A stretch of DNA of 64,000 nucleotides from Flavobacterium franklandianum (GTDB lineage: Bacteria; Bacteroidota; Bacteroidia; Flavobacteriales; Flavobacteriaceae), in the NCBI RefSeq assembly GCF_007097365.1, contig NZ_VJZR01000003.1, positions 347,843 through 411,842 of the forward strand. Direction: 5' to 3'. The notes beneath the pieces were generated by a model. The model searched no databases. It had not been told where the DNA came from and saw only the letters and a program-made list of their open reading frames with translations. The stretch's first letter is position 1. Each line of letters starts with the position of its first letter. Shown piece by piece: positions 18,078 to 27,054 of the stretch. Made by a program: the position numbers and the translations under genes.

Positions 18078-19247
18078 ATGGAAAAAACATGGAGATGGTT
18101 TGGCAAAAAGGATAAAATAGCTTTATCTATGCTTCGGGAAATTGGGGTTGAAGGCATCGTTTCGGCATTGCATGATGTTCCTAATGGTGAAATCTGGTCA
18201 GAAGAAGCTATTCTTGATTTAAAAAATTATATCGAAGCATCTGGATTGCGTTGGTCGGTTATAGAAAGTCTTCCTGTAAGTGAAGGTATAAAAAACAATG
18301 CGCCCAATAGAGACCAACTTATTGATAACTATATTGTAAGTCTTGAAAATCTTGGAAAATGTGGCTTGAAAACAATCTGTTATAATTTTATGCCAGTGAT
18401 CGATTGGATCCGAACTGATTTAGATTATAAATTGGAAGATGGAACTTCGACTTTGTATTTTGATAAAATCAAATTTGCCTATTTTGACATCTTAATTCTT
18501 AATCGAAAAGATGCCGACAAAGAATACACTAGCGAAGAACTCAAAAAAGTATATGAACTAGATAAAAGTATTTCCGAAGAAGAAAAAGCACAATTGATAG
18601 ATACTATTATTGTAAAAACACAAGGATTTATCAATGGAAACATAAAAGCTGGAGACCAAAACCCTGTGGCTATTTTCAACAGGTTGCTTGCTGTTTATGA
18701 CAACATTGATAAAAATGAATTACGCGAAAACTTGTGTTATTTTTTAAACCGTATTATGCCTGTTTGTGAACAATACGATATAAATATGTGTATTCATCCT
18801 GATGATCCACCGTTTCAAATGCTTGGATTACCACGTATCGTTACTAATGAGGAAGATATTCAATGGATTTTGAATGCTGTTGATAATCCACACAACGGAT
18901 TGACTTTTTGTGCAGGTTCATTGAGCACTGGAATCCTGAATAATGTTCCTGAGTTGGCACGAAAATTTGCTTCTCGTACTCATTTTGTGCATCTAAGAAG
19001 TACAGAAACTTTAGAAGGAGGCAATTTTATTGAGGCTTCACATCTTGAAGGTCGTGGACATTTAATAGAGTTAGTTACCATATTTGAAGCAGAAAACCCA
19101 AAATTACCAATGCGTGTCGATCACGGTCGAATGATGTTGGGCGATGAAGACAAAGGATACAATCCAGGCTATTCTTTTCACGGTCGAATGTTTGCTTTGG
19201 CACAAATGGATGGTGTAATTGCAACCGTTCAGTATTTGAATAAATAA
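18078..19247 (+). CDS. uxuA: D-mannonate dehydratase
   Basis: 389 residues, the usual UxuA length. Family motifs include the N-terminal MEKTWRWFGKKDKIALSMLREIG run (two blocks), VEGIVSALHDVPNGEIW, CIHPDDPPFQMLGLPRIV, FCAGSLS, HFVHLRS and RVDHGRMMLGD, which supply the metal ligands of the TIM barrel. It dehydrates D-mannonate to 2-keto-3-deoxygluconate in the cytoplasm. It is co-transcribed with the SDR gene 2 bp upstream and ended by a strong terminator. KDG kinase, KDPG aldolase and glucuronate isomerase are not in the window, so the pathway is completed elsewhere. Confidence 0.96.
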   Translation: MEKTWRWFGKKDKIALSMLREIGVEGIVSALHDVPNGEIWSEEAILDLKNYIEASGLRWSVIESLPVSEGIKNNAPNRDQLIDNYIVSLENLGKCGLKTICYNFMPVIDWIRTDLDYKLEDGTSTLYFDKIKFAYFDILILNRKDADKEYTSEELKKVYELDKSISEEEKAQLIDTIIVKTQGFINGNIKAGDQNPVAIFNRLLAVYDNIDKNELRENLCYFLNRIMPVCEQYDINMCIHPDDPPFQMLGLPRIVTNEEDIQWILNAVDNPHNGLTFCAGSLSTGILNNVPELARKFASRTHFVHLRSTETLEGGNFIEASHLEGRGHLIELVTIFEAENPKLPMRVDHGRMMLGDEDKGYNPGYSFHGRMFALAQMDGVIATVQYLNK

Positions 19248-19267
19248 ATACATTACAAGATTATAAC

Positions 19268-19300
19268 AAAGCCTTGAAATTGATTTTTCAAGGCTTTTTT
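19268..19300 (+). terminator. Intrinsic terminator of the mannonate operon
   Basis: AAAGCCTTGAAA (19268-19279) pairs with TTTCAAGGCTTT (19286-19297), followed by further Ts. It begins 20 bp after the uxuA stop. Confidence 0.9.
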
Positions 19301-19450
19301 AATTTCTAAAAGGTAAGGTAGTAGCAATTTATTCGATTATAAATAATTAAAATATAGTTTAATAAATATACATTCAATATTATTTTACGTATTTATTAGG
19401 GTATATTTTAAATTAACGTTTTTTTTTTTTTGATATTAATAAAAATAATT

Positions 19451-19468
19451 TACACAATCGGTTGTGTA
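19451..19468. promoter_or_regulatory. 18-bp palindromic operator overlapping a -33 element
   Basis: TACACAA and TTGTGTA are perfect 7-bp arms around TCGG. The right arm contains the -33 TTG of the promoter below. A dyad with a central CG resembles LacI-type operators, but the regulator is unknown. Confidence 0.6.
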
Positions 19469-19491
19469 TATAATTTTTTTATTTATATTTG
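19462..19491 (+). promoter_or_regulatory. Well-formed Flavobacterium-type promoter (TTG-N19-TATATTTG)
   Basis: TTG at 19462-19464, exactly 19 bp, then TATATTTG at 19484-19491. This is the best match to the TTG/TAnnTTTG consensus in the window. It points at the susC pseudogene. Confidence 0.7.
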
Positions 19492-19634
19492 TTCAAGTGA
19501 ATTATTATTTAATCTTTTTGAAGGGAATTGTAATTACAAGCATAATTTAACACAAAACTAATTAACCAAGTTAATCAATTTATTTATGACTAACTTTTTA
19601 GTTATTTAAGCAAATCAAAACATTTTAAACATCT

Positions 19635-20143
19635 GGGGTTCTAACTTCTTTTGTTTATGTTTTTGTAGTGGCAAATGACTATACGATAGTGTCAGGAATA
19701 GTTTTCGATGCATAGGGATTAATTCCAGGAGTAAATAATTCTCTTATAGGAGGAAAAAATGGTGTTTCTGCAAATATTGATGGAAAGTATTCCATTAATA
19801 ATGTACCAGCCTATGCAGTATTAATATAAAGTTTTAGGGGTTTATAACTCAAGAATTTGCTGTGAAAGGTCAATCTAAAATTAATATTGCGCTATTAGAG
19901 GAATCAAATAATTTAAAAGAATTAGTAATAATTGGATATGGTACCCAAAGAAAAGTAGCGGTTACTGGTTCGGTTGCTTCTATTAACGGATCGACATTAG
20001 GAGATGTGTGGTCTTCTAATATTCCACAAACTTTACAAGGGAGTCTTGCTGGGGTTGAAATTGCTCAGACCTGAACAAAATCCGGTACTTTCATGCAAAT
20101 TCGTATTCATGGTGCACGTTCGTTGTCTACAAGTTATAATTAG
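19635..20143 (+). pseudogene. Decayed SusC-family receptor, N-terminal remnant
   Basis: Conceptual translation gives a hydrophobic signal-peptide end, then VSGIVFDA-stop-GLIPGVNNSLIGG, GVSANIDGKYSINNVPA, stop, a frameshift near 19840, then GFITQEFAVKGQ, LKELVIIGYGTQRKVAVTGSV, a stop at 20072, and MQIRIHGARSLSTSYN-stop. This is the carboxypeptidase-like regulatory domain, TonB-box-like region and start of the plug of a SusC receptor. At least three in-frame stops and one frameshift, plus loss of the plug remainder and all of the barrel, make it nonfunctional. An intact susC would be about 3 kb. No susD follows. The longest surviving open stretch (19862-20074) is not a gene in its own right. 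Confidence 0.85.
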
Positions 20144-20153
20144 TATAATGTAA

Positions 20154-20190
20154 AAATACCTGTGTCAAACTTGTTTTGACATAGGTGTTT
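20154..20190 (+). terminator. Hairpin terminator after the susC remnant
   Basis: ACCTGTGTCAAA (20158-20169) pairs with TTTGACATAGGT (20175-20186), with one G-T wobble, flanked by A- and T-rich ends. It starts 15 bp after the last stop of the pseudogene. Confidence 0.7.
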
Positions 20191-20314
20191 TATTAGCAAT
20201 TTTTGTGTTATAAAATTCATAAAGATTGTCAAATTAAATTGTGAAATAAGTTTTAAAATAGAAATTTATGCACAATAATTTTGAATTTTTAGTTAATAGG
20301 TTGTTTTTTTTACC

Positions 20315-20347
20315 AAAGTCGGGAGCTGGTTACTCCCGACTTTTTTT
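20315..20347 (+). terminator. GC-rich intrinsic terminator
   Basis: AAAGTCGGGAG (20315-20325) pairs perfectly with CTCCCGACTTT (20333-20343), followed by a T-run. No intact gene lies directly upstream; it is a likely relic of the deleted locus. Confidence 0.85.
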
Positions 20348-20590
20348 GGTATATTTTTTCAAGTAATATCAATAAAGCCTATATAACTTATTAATAAATT
20401 GTTGTTATTTAATCTCTTTGCTTTTTTTATTATAAACATGCTTTTTGATTCTAATTAAATTACTCTTTAACAAAGTATAAGTCAATTAATAACGATATAT
20501 CTATATCCAATATTATTGATAATTTATTTTTTTAATAATTTTATAAGATTTAATACGCATATATCTATTTTTAATTAAAATATTATTCTC

Positions 20591-23557
20591 ATGTTTTTTA
20601 AAACTATAAATTGTTCATTTTTTCACCCGAGTTTTCGCTTTTTGGTTGGTTTCTTGGTGGCAATATTCCTGCCAACAACGGCATCGGCAATCGGAGAACC
20701 ATCCTATATATCAACTATTGTAGGTAAAAATTTCTTCACACTTTCTGCAACAGGCAAATCAAGCCCACTATTCATTGGCACAAACGATTATCCTGGAGTA
20801 CTAAGAGCATTAAAAGACTTGCAATCCGATATTAAAAAGGTCACAAATTTTCCTCCAAATATAGTTTTTGATAAATTACCCAATAACAAGCAAATTGTAA
20901 TAGTAGGTACTTATGGGAAAAGTCCAATCATTGACAAGTTAGTAAAAAGCAAAAAAATTGATATTAAAGATATAGTAGGCAAATGGGAGGCTTACACCAT
21001 TCAAACGGTAGATAATCCTTTTCCAGGAATTGATAAAGCTCTTGTAATTGTAGGAAACGACAAACGAGGAACTATTTATGGCATATATGATTTATCTCAA
21101 CAAATAGGTGTTTCGCCCTGGTATTTCTGGGCAGATGTTTCCGTTGCTCATAAAGACGCTCTTTATGTAAAACCAATAAAACACACTCAATCACCAAGTG
21201 TAAAATACCGCGGTATATTTATAAACGACGAAGCTCCCGCTTTGAGCAATTGGATAAAAGAAAAATATGGCATGGTAAAACCCAGCCAAAATCCACCTAT
21301 TGGTAATGAAGTTGCCAATTATGGTTCTGAATTTTATTCCAAAGTATTTGAACTAATGCTCAGAATTAAAGCCAATTATCTGTGGCCAGCGATGTGGAAT
21401 AATGCCTTTAACGAAGATGATGCTAAAAATTCCCGGCTAGCCGATGAATACGGTATCGTAATGGGCACTTCTCATCAAGAACCCATGATTCGTGCGCAAC
21501 AAGAATGGGATAGACGCTACTTCCGCACTTTAGGACATTGGAATTATAAAAAACATACCGACACCTTAGAAAAATTTTGGAGAGAAGGTGTTCGTCGCAA
21601 CAAAAACTACGAAAGTATTGTTACTTTGGGACTTCGTGGAGCTAATGATTCAGAAATGGAAGGCGACCTAAAGTCGAATATTGCGATGGTCGAAGGAATA
21701 GTTAAAAAACAACAAAAAATAATTTCCGAAGAAATGAATTCTGACATTAACCAAGTTCCCCAATCTTGGTGTTTGTACAAAGAAATTATGGATTATTACA
21801 ATGAAGGTATGAAAGTCCCTGATAATATCACACTACTTTGGTCTGATGATAACTGGGGTAATCTCCGAAGACTACCAACGCCTGAAGAACGCCTGCGAGC
21901 TGGCGGTTCTGGAGTTTATTATCATTTTGATTACCACGGGGGACCACGCAGTTACGAATGGATAAACACGAATCCAATTTCCAAAATTTGGGACCAAATG
22001 TCGCTTGCCAAACAATACGGAGCCGACAGGATCTGGATTGTAAATGTAGGGCATTTCAAGGGATATGAATTGCCTATGGAGTATTTTATGAGCCTCGCTT
22101 GGGACACCAATAAATGGACAAATTCTAATATAAATGAATACACTCAATTATGGGCTGCTAGAGAGTTTGGAGATGAGTATGCCAATGAAATTGCAGATAT
22201 TTTATCAAAATATACCAAATACAATGGACGCCGAAAAATAGAATCATTGACTCCACAAACCTACAGTGTAATAAATTACCAAGAAGCCGAAAATGTAGTA
22301 GCTGATTTTAATAAAATCACTGCACAAGCCGAAGCTATTTATGCAAAATTGCCCAAAGAAAAAAGAGATGCTTTTTATCAAATAGTATTGTTTCCAACTA
22401 AAGCTAGTGCTTTGGTTAACGAATTGTATTATAGTGCTGCAAGGAATAATTTATACGCCAGCCAAAAACGGGTAAGTGCTAATGTTATGGCAGCGCAAAC
22501 CCGTGAACTTTTCAAGCAGGACAAAACCCTGATGAACCATTACAATCAAATTTATGCTGATGGAAGATGGAATCATTTTATGGATCAAACCCATCTTGGT
22601 TACAATAATTGGATGCCGCCAAGAGAAAATAGTTTGAGAGCTGTTCCTCTATTGGATGTTCAACCATTAGCCAAAGCATCAATGGGAATAAGTATTGCAG
22701 GAACTGAGGAAAGTTGGCCAGGTTCTTCGGAAAAAGCTATTCTTCCCGACTTGGATATCTTTAATAATAAAGAGCAGTTTATCGAAATTTTTAATAGTGG
22801 AAAAATCCCTTTTGAATACACCATTAAAACCGATGTTCCTTGGCTAACTTTTAGCGAAAGCAAAGGCAAAATCGACCAAACTGACAAACGGATTTGGGTA
22901 AAATTAAATGAAAACCTATTGCCAAAAGGGAAAACTCAAGCCAACATTACCATTTCAGGTGCAGGGAAGGAAGTTTCTTTAAGTGTTCAAGCATTTAATC
23001 CTGAAGACAATAATATAAAAGGATTTGTAGAAAGTGGTGGATTAATTGCTATTGAAGCCGAGCATTTTTCAAAAAACAAAGAAGAAGGTGATCGCAAATG
23101 GATTAAAATAGACGATTACGGACTTACATTGTCTGGAATGAGAGCTACAGCACCAGCCAATTCTCCTGCAGCAACGCCCAAAAAAGATGCTCCTTGCCTA
23201 GAATATCCTGTATATTTATTTTCTAAAGACAAACTAGATATTACTTTGATAACCTCGCCGTTACTTAATTTTATTCCTAATAAGGACATTCAATTTGCCG
23301 TTTCATTTGATGATCAAGAACCGCAATATGTTACCAATGTTCCTAATGATTATAAAATAAATTCTCCCGAATGGTCTAAAGCGGTAGTAGATCAAGCCAG
23401 GCAATCTAAAGTAAGTATAAATGTGCCTCAAGCAGGTTATCATAATTTAAAAGTTTGGATGGTAGATCCAGGAGTTGTAATCGAAAAAATAATAATCAAT
23501 ACAGGAGGTTTAAGACCAAGTTATCTCGGGCCTAAAGAGAGTTATTTTAAAAAATAA
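20591..23557 (+). CDS. GH115 xylan alpha-1,2-glucuronidase
   Basis: 988 residues with an N-terminal hydrophobic export signal (about 15-33, ending TTASA). GH115 blocks are clear: GTIYGIYDLSQQIGVSPWYFWADV, KYRGIFINDEAPALSNW, MLRIKANYLWPAMWNNAFNEDD, GTSHQEPMIRAQQEW and LLWSDDNWGNLRRLPT (shown in parts), then a C-terminal all-beta domain from about 770 on containing IAIEAEHFSKN. The length equals full GH115 enzymes. They remove (4-O-methyl-)glucuronic acid from internal xylose units of long xylan chains. The neighbouring mannonate operon can use the released uronate. It has its own 240-bp upstream region and lies 143 bp from GH95, so it may be a separate transcript. Confidence 0.95.
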   Translation: MFFKTINCSFFHPSFRFLVGFLVAIFLPTTASAIGEPSYISTIVGKNFFTLSATGKSSPLFIGTNDYPGVLRALKDLQSDIKKVTNFPPNIVFDKLPNNKQIVIVGTYGKSPIIDKLVKSKKIDIKDIVGKWEAYTIQTVDNPFPGIDKALVIVGNDKRGTIYGIYDLSQQIGVSPWYFWADVSVAHKDALYVKPIKHTQSPSVKYRGIFINDEAPALSNWIKEKYGMVKPSQNPPIGNEVANYGSEFYSKVFELMLRIKANYLWPAMWNNAFNEDDAKNSRLADEYGIVMGTSHQEPMIRAQQEWDRRYFRTLGHWNYKKHTDTLEKFWREGVRRNKNYESIVTLGLRGANDSEMEGDLKSNIAMVEGIVKKQQKIISEEMNSDINQVPQSWCLYKEIMDYYNEGMKVPDNITLLWSDDNWGNLRRLPTPEERLRAGGSGVYYHFDYHGGPRSYEWINTNPISKIWDQMSLAKQYGADRIWIVNVGHFKGYELPMEYFMSLAWDTNKWTNSNINEYTQLWAAREFGDEYANEIADILSKYTKYNGRRKIESLTPQTYSVINYQEAENVVADFNKITAQAEAIYAKLPKEKRDAFYQIVLFPTKASALVNELYYSAARNNLYASQKRVSANVMAAQTRELFKQDKTLMNHYNQIYADGRWNHFMDQTHLGYNNWMPPRENSLRAVPLLDVQPLAKASMGISIAGTEESWPGSSEKAILPDLDIFNNKEQFIEIFNSGKIPFEYTIKTDVPWLTFSESKGKIDQTDKRIWVKLNENLLPKGKTQANITISGAGKEVSLSVQAFNPEDNNIKGFVESGGLIAIEAEHFSKNKEEGDRKWIKIDDYGLTLSGMRATAPANSPAATPKKDAPCLEYPVYLFSKDKLDITLITSPLLNFIPNKDIQFAVSFDDQEPQYVTNVPNDYKINSPEWSKAVVDQARQSKVSINVPQAGYHNLKVWMVDPGVVIEKIIINTGGLRPSYLGPKESYFKK

Positions 23558-23630
23558 TAAAGTAATAATTTTTTTTCAAAATTCTTGCACGTAAAAATGT
23601 TTTACGGCATGAATTTTGTTTCTAATTTTT

Positions 23631-23651
23631 TAAGTGTATATTTAACACATA
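23631..23651. promoter_or_regulatory. AraR-like operator palindrome, copy 2 (GH95-led operon)
   Basis: TAAGTGT (23631-23637), a 7-bp AT spacer, then ACACATA (23645-23651): one arm mismatch relative to copy 1. It lies 49 bp upstream of the GH95 start and just upstream of a weak AACATTTG -7-like box (23653-23660). Confidence 0.65.
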
Positions 23652-23700
23652 AAACATTTGTGAAAATATAAATTACATAAACATAAATCAGTTATTTGTA

Positions 23701-26160
23701 ATGAAAAAAGTATATATATTAATCTTTTTATTAGGGGTTTCACTCGTACACTCACAAGAAACTCAAAATCTAAAACTCTGGTATAACCAGCCTTCAGGTG
23801 ATATATGGGAAAATGCCCTGCCAATTGGCAATGGGCGTTTAGGAGCCATGATTTATGGCAATGTGGACAAAGAAATAATTCAGCTTAATGAGCATTCACT
23901 TTGGAGTGGAAGTCCAAATCGTAACGACAATCCTGCAGCTTTGAAAGCTATTCCTGAAATCAGAAAACTTATATTCGAAGGAAAACACAAGGATGCCGAG
24001 AAGCTTGCCAATCAAAATATAATTACAAAGAAATCGCATGGACAGATGTTTCAACCCTTGGGAAATCTGAATCTAGTTTTTGACGGACACGAAAATTATA
24101 CCAATTATCATCGAGAACTTGATATAGAAAAAGCTGTTGCAAAAACCATTTATACATTGGGAGATGTTACTTACACTCGGGAGACATTTGCTTCAATGAC
24201 TGACAGAGTTATTGTAATGAGAGTTTCTACAAGCAAGGCAGGCAGCCTCTCTTTCAAGGTGGATTATACCTCTCCTCAAAAACAAAAAACTTTTGCCACT
24301 ACCCCAAATAAGGACCTGACTATTTTTGGTGTTACCAGTGATCACGAAACTGTAAAGGGTATGGTAAAATTTAAAGGTATCACGCGTATCAAATTGGATG
24401 GAGGTTCACTTTCTTCAACAGACACGGAACTTAGTATAAAAAATGCAACTACTGCTACCATCTATATTTCGATAGCCACCAATTTTAACAACTATAAAGA
24501 CATCAGTGGTGATGAAAATAAAAGAGCCACCGAGTATTTAAATAAAGCTTTTTCAAAATCGTATGACAAATTATTGACAAGTCACATAGCTGCTTATCAA
24601 AAATATTTTAATCGTGTGAAATTAGATTTAGGAACTACTCCAGCGGTAGATTTACCAACCGATGAGCGCCTGAAAAATTTCAGAAATACCAATGACCCCA
24701 GTTTAGTATCGCTTTATTTTCAATATGGAAGATATTTACTCATTTCTTCATCACAACCAGGAGGTCAGCCTGCCAATCTTCAAGGTATTTGGAATAAAAA
24801 TATAAATCCAGCTTGGGACAGTAAATACACCATTAATATCAATGCCCAAATGAACTATTGGCCTGCAGAAAGAACCAATTTGGCTGAACTGCACCAACCC
24901 TTTTTAGAGATGATAAAAGAATTGTCTGTTACGGGTCAAGAAACTGCCAAAGTAATGTATGGAGCCAAGGGTTGGGTGGCGCATCATAATACTGATATTT
25001 GGCGAGTCACGGGTGCTGTTGACGGTTCTTTTTGGGGAACTTGGCCAGAAGCTGGCGGTTGGCTGAGTCAACATTTATGGGAACATTATCTTTATAATGG
25101 TGATAAAACATACCTAGCTTCTGTATATCCTGCAATAAAAGGAGCAGCTCAGTTTTATGTTGACTTTTTAGTAGAAGACCCACAAAATAAGTGGTTAGTG
25201 GTAAGTCCAAGTATTTCTCCAGAAAATTCACCAAAAAGCTTTGAAGGAGCTTCGATAGATGCTGGTACTACAATGGATAATCAAATTGTATTTGACATTT
25301 TTAGCACAACAATTCGTGCTGCAGAAGCTTTAAATACTGATACAGCTTTTATAGAAACGCTCAAAAAAACACGGAATCGACTAGCTCCAATGCACATTGG
25401 TCAGTACAACCAACTTCAGGAATGGCTTGATGACATAGATGATCCCAAAGACAATCATAGACATATTTCGCATTTGTATGGTTTATTTCCTTCTAATCAA
25501 ATTTCGGCTTATAAAACCCCTGAATTGTTTGCAGCAGCCAAAAATACATTAATTCAGCGTGGTGATGTTTCCACTGGCTGGAGTATGGGTTGGAAAGTGA
25601 ATTGGTGGGCAAAATTGCAGGATGGTAATCACGCTTATAAACTCATTCAAAATCAACTCACACCACTAGGTGTTAATCCTGGTGGAGGAGGTACGTACAA
25701 CAACCTTTTTGATGCGCATCCACCATTTCAAATTGATGGAAATTTTGGTTGTACTTCAGGAATTTCCGAAATGCTTGTACAAAGTTCAAATGGTGCAATT
25801 CATTTGCTTCCTGCTCTACCCGATGTTTGGAAAGATGGTAACGTCAATGGGTTGAAGACTAGAGGAGGTTTTGAAGTCCTCGAAATGCAATGGAAAGATG
25901 CCAAACTAATAAAATTAGTTATTAAATCAGAGCTTGGTGGTAATTTGAGACTTCGTTTGCCTAATACTATGAAGCAAAAATCGGGTGCCGATTTATTGGA
26001 TGCCAATGGAGAAAACCCAAATCCTTTTTATTTTGTTGCTGAAACGCCGGTGGCTATTATATCTAAAAAAGCTACTATTATGTTGCTCGAACTTAAACCA
26101 ACTACGATTGTTGATATACCAACTAAAAAAGGGAATGTTATTACATTGCTTAGTAAATGA
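23701..26160 (+). CDS. GH95 alpha-L-fucosidase / alpha-L-galactosidase
   Basis: 819 residues with a signal peptide ending VHSQ. The family motifs are WENALPIGNGRLGAMIYG, QLNEHSLWSG, GQPANLQGIWN, NAQMNYWPAE (with Asn381), SPSISPEN (acid Glu508) and DNHRHISHLYGLFPSNQ (584-600). GH95 enzymes invert terminal alpha-L-fucose; some members in complex-xylan loci act on alpha-L-galactose of cereal glucuronoarabinoxylan, and the xylan-directed neighbours favour that here. Substrate choice cannot be settled from motifs alone. It is the first gene of a long run of closely spaced same-strand genes and carries the operator-like palindrome upstream. Confidence 0.92.
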   Translation: MKKVYILIFLLGVSLVHSQETQNLKLWYNQPSGDIWENALPIGNGRLGAMIYGNVDKEIIQLNEHSLWSGSPNRNDNPAALKAIPEIRKLIFEGKHKDAEKLANQNIITKKSHGQMFQPLGNLNLVFDGHENYTNYHRELDIEKAVAKTIYTLGDVTYTRETFASMTDRVIVMRVSTSKAGSLSFKVDYTSPQKQKTFATTPNKDLTIFGVTSDHETVKGMVKFKGITRIKLDGGSLSSTDTELSIKNATTATIYISIATNFNNYKDISGDENKRATEYLNKAFSKSYDKLLTSHIAAYQKYFNRVKLDLGTTPAVDLPTDERLKNFRNTNDPSLVSLYFQYGRYLLISSSQPGGQPANLQGIWNKNINPAWDSKYTININAQMNYWPAERTNLAELHQPFLEMIKELSVTGQETAKVMYGAKGWVAHHNTDIWRVTGAVDGSFWGTWPEAGGWLSQHLWEHYLYNGDKTYLASVYPAIKGAAQFYVDFLVEDPQNKWLVVSPSISPENSPKSFEGASIDAGTTMDNQIVFDIFSTTIRAAEALNTDTAFIETLKKTRNRLAPMHIGQYNQLQEWLDDIDDPKDNHRHISHLYGLFPSNQISAYKTPELFAAAKNTLIQRGDVSTGWSMGWKVNWWAKLQDGNHAYKLIQNQLTPLGVNPGGGGTYNNLFDAHPPFQIDGNFGCTSGISEMLVQSSNGAIHLLPALPDVWKDGNVNGLKTRGGFEVLEMQWKDAKLIKLVIKSELGGNLRLRLPNTMKQKSGADLLDANGENPNPFYFVAETPVAIISKKATIMLLELKPTTIVDIPTKKGNVITLLSK

Positions 26161-26207
26161 AAAAATAATTTTATAAAATATTGAAAACAAATTTAAACTT
26201 AAAAGAA

Positions 26208-27041
26208 ATGAAAAATAAATTAAGCCTGTTGTTTACTGTTACAGTATTGTTTTTTGGAACAAATACATTTGCACAAAATCCTAAATTTCATATTTATCTC
26301 TGTTTGGGACAGTCTAATATGGAGGGAAGTGCCAAAATTGAACCTCAAGATACTATTGTGAATGCCCGTTTTCAAGTTTTAGAAGCGGTAGATTGTGATA
26401 ATTTAAACAGAAAAAAAGGACAATGGTACACAGCTGTTCCTCCTTTGAGTCGCTGTACAACAGGGCTTACCCCAGCCGATTATTTTGGAAGAGAAATGAT
26501 TGCCAACCTTCCAGAAGATGTGAAAGTTGGTGTTATCAATGTAGCCGTTGGTGGTTGTAAAATAGAACTTTTCGACAAGGATAATTATGAGTCTTATGTG
26601 AGCACGTCTCCACAATGGTTAAAATCGACAGTAGCTCAATATGACGGAAATCCTTATGCGAGATTAGTAGAAATGGCTAAAATTGCTCAAAAAGATGGTG
26701 TTATAAAAGGAATATTATTACATCAAGGCGAATCGAATACCAATGATACATTGTGGACTAAAAAGGTAAAGGTAGTTTATGATAATTTATTGAAAGACCT
26801 TAATCTTAAAGCAGAATCTACACCTTTATTGGCTGGTGAAGTTGTGCATGCAGATCAAGGCGGGATATGTGCGAGTATGAATAAAATAATAGCTACCCTG
26901 CCAGAAATAATTCCAAATTCATATGTGATTTCATCTAGCGGATGTCCTGATGCCGCTGATAATCTTCATTTTTCTGCCGAAGGATATAGAATGTTAGGCA
27001 AGCGATATGCTTCCAAGATGCTTGAATTGACAAAAAAATAA
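26208..27041 (+). CDS. CE6-type acetyl xylan esterase (SGNH fold)
   Basis: 277 residues. ATG 26208 is taken as start because a clean signal peptide (ending TFAQ) follows; the upstream TTG at 26181 adds unrelated residues. The SASA/CE6 signature is present: GQSNMEG with Ser36, VAVGGCKIE, LLHQGESN (171-177) and DNLHFSAEGYR with the catalytic Asp251/His254 pair. It probably removes acetyl groups from xylan or acetylated xylo-oligosaccharides. It starts 47 bp after GH95 and 13 bp before GH31. Confidence 0.88.
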   Translation: MKNKLSLLFTVTVLFFGTNTFAQNPKFHIYLCLGQSNMEGSAKIEPQDTIVNARFQVLEAVDCDNLNRKKGQWYTAVPPLSRCTTGLTPADYFGREMIANLPEDVKVGVINVAVGGCKIELFDKDNYESYVSTSPQWLKSTVAQYDGNPYARLVEMAKIAQKDGVIKGILLHQGESNTNDTLWTKKVKVVYDNLLKDLNLKAESTPLLAGEVVHADQGGICASMNKIIATLPEIIPNSYVISSSGCPDAADNLHFSAEGYRMLGKRYASKMLELTKK

Positions 27042-27054
27042 AAAATAATATTAC

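Larger units (their letters stand above)
19301..19634 (+). other. AT-rich intergenic region holding an operator/promoter and leader of a dead susC
   Basis: 334 bp with no intact gene. It includes a T12 run near 19420-19432, the dyad and promoter described separately (19451-19491), and a presumptive leader before the susC remnant. A short ATG frame at 19586 stops after seven codons. Confidence 0.7.
20144..20590 (+). other. Gene-free region with two terminators upstream of GH115
   Basis: 447 bp with no recognisable coding remnant. It carries two hairpin terminators (20154-20190 and 20315-20347), about 120 bp of unassigned AT-rich sequence between them, and a direct repeat ACG-(C)-ATATATCTAT near 20492-20504 and 20555-20568. 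The second terminator probably ended the lost locus. Confidence 0.65.

Noticed and set aside
19862..20074. Short open frame with LKELVIIGYGTQ as a small gene
   Set aside because: It is the longest unbroken piece of the decayed susC; similarity continues past both ends, interrupted by stops.
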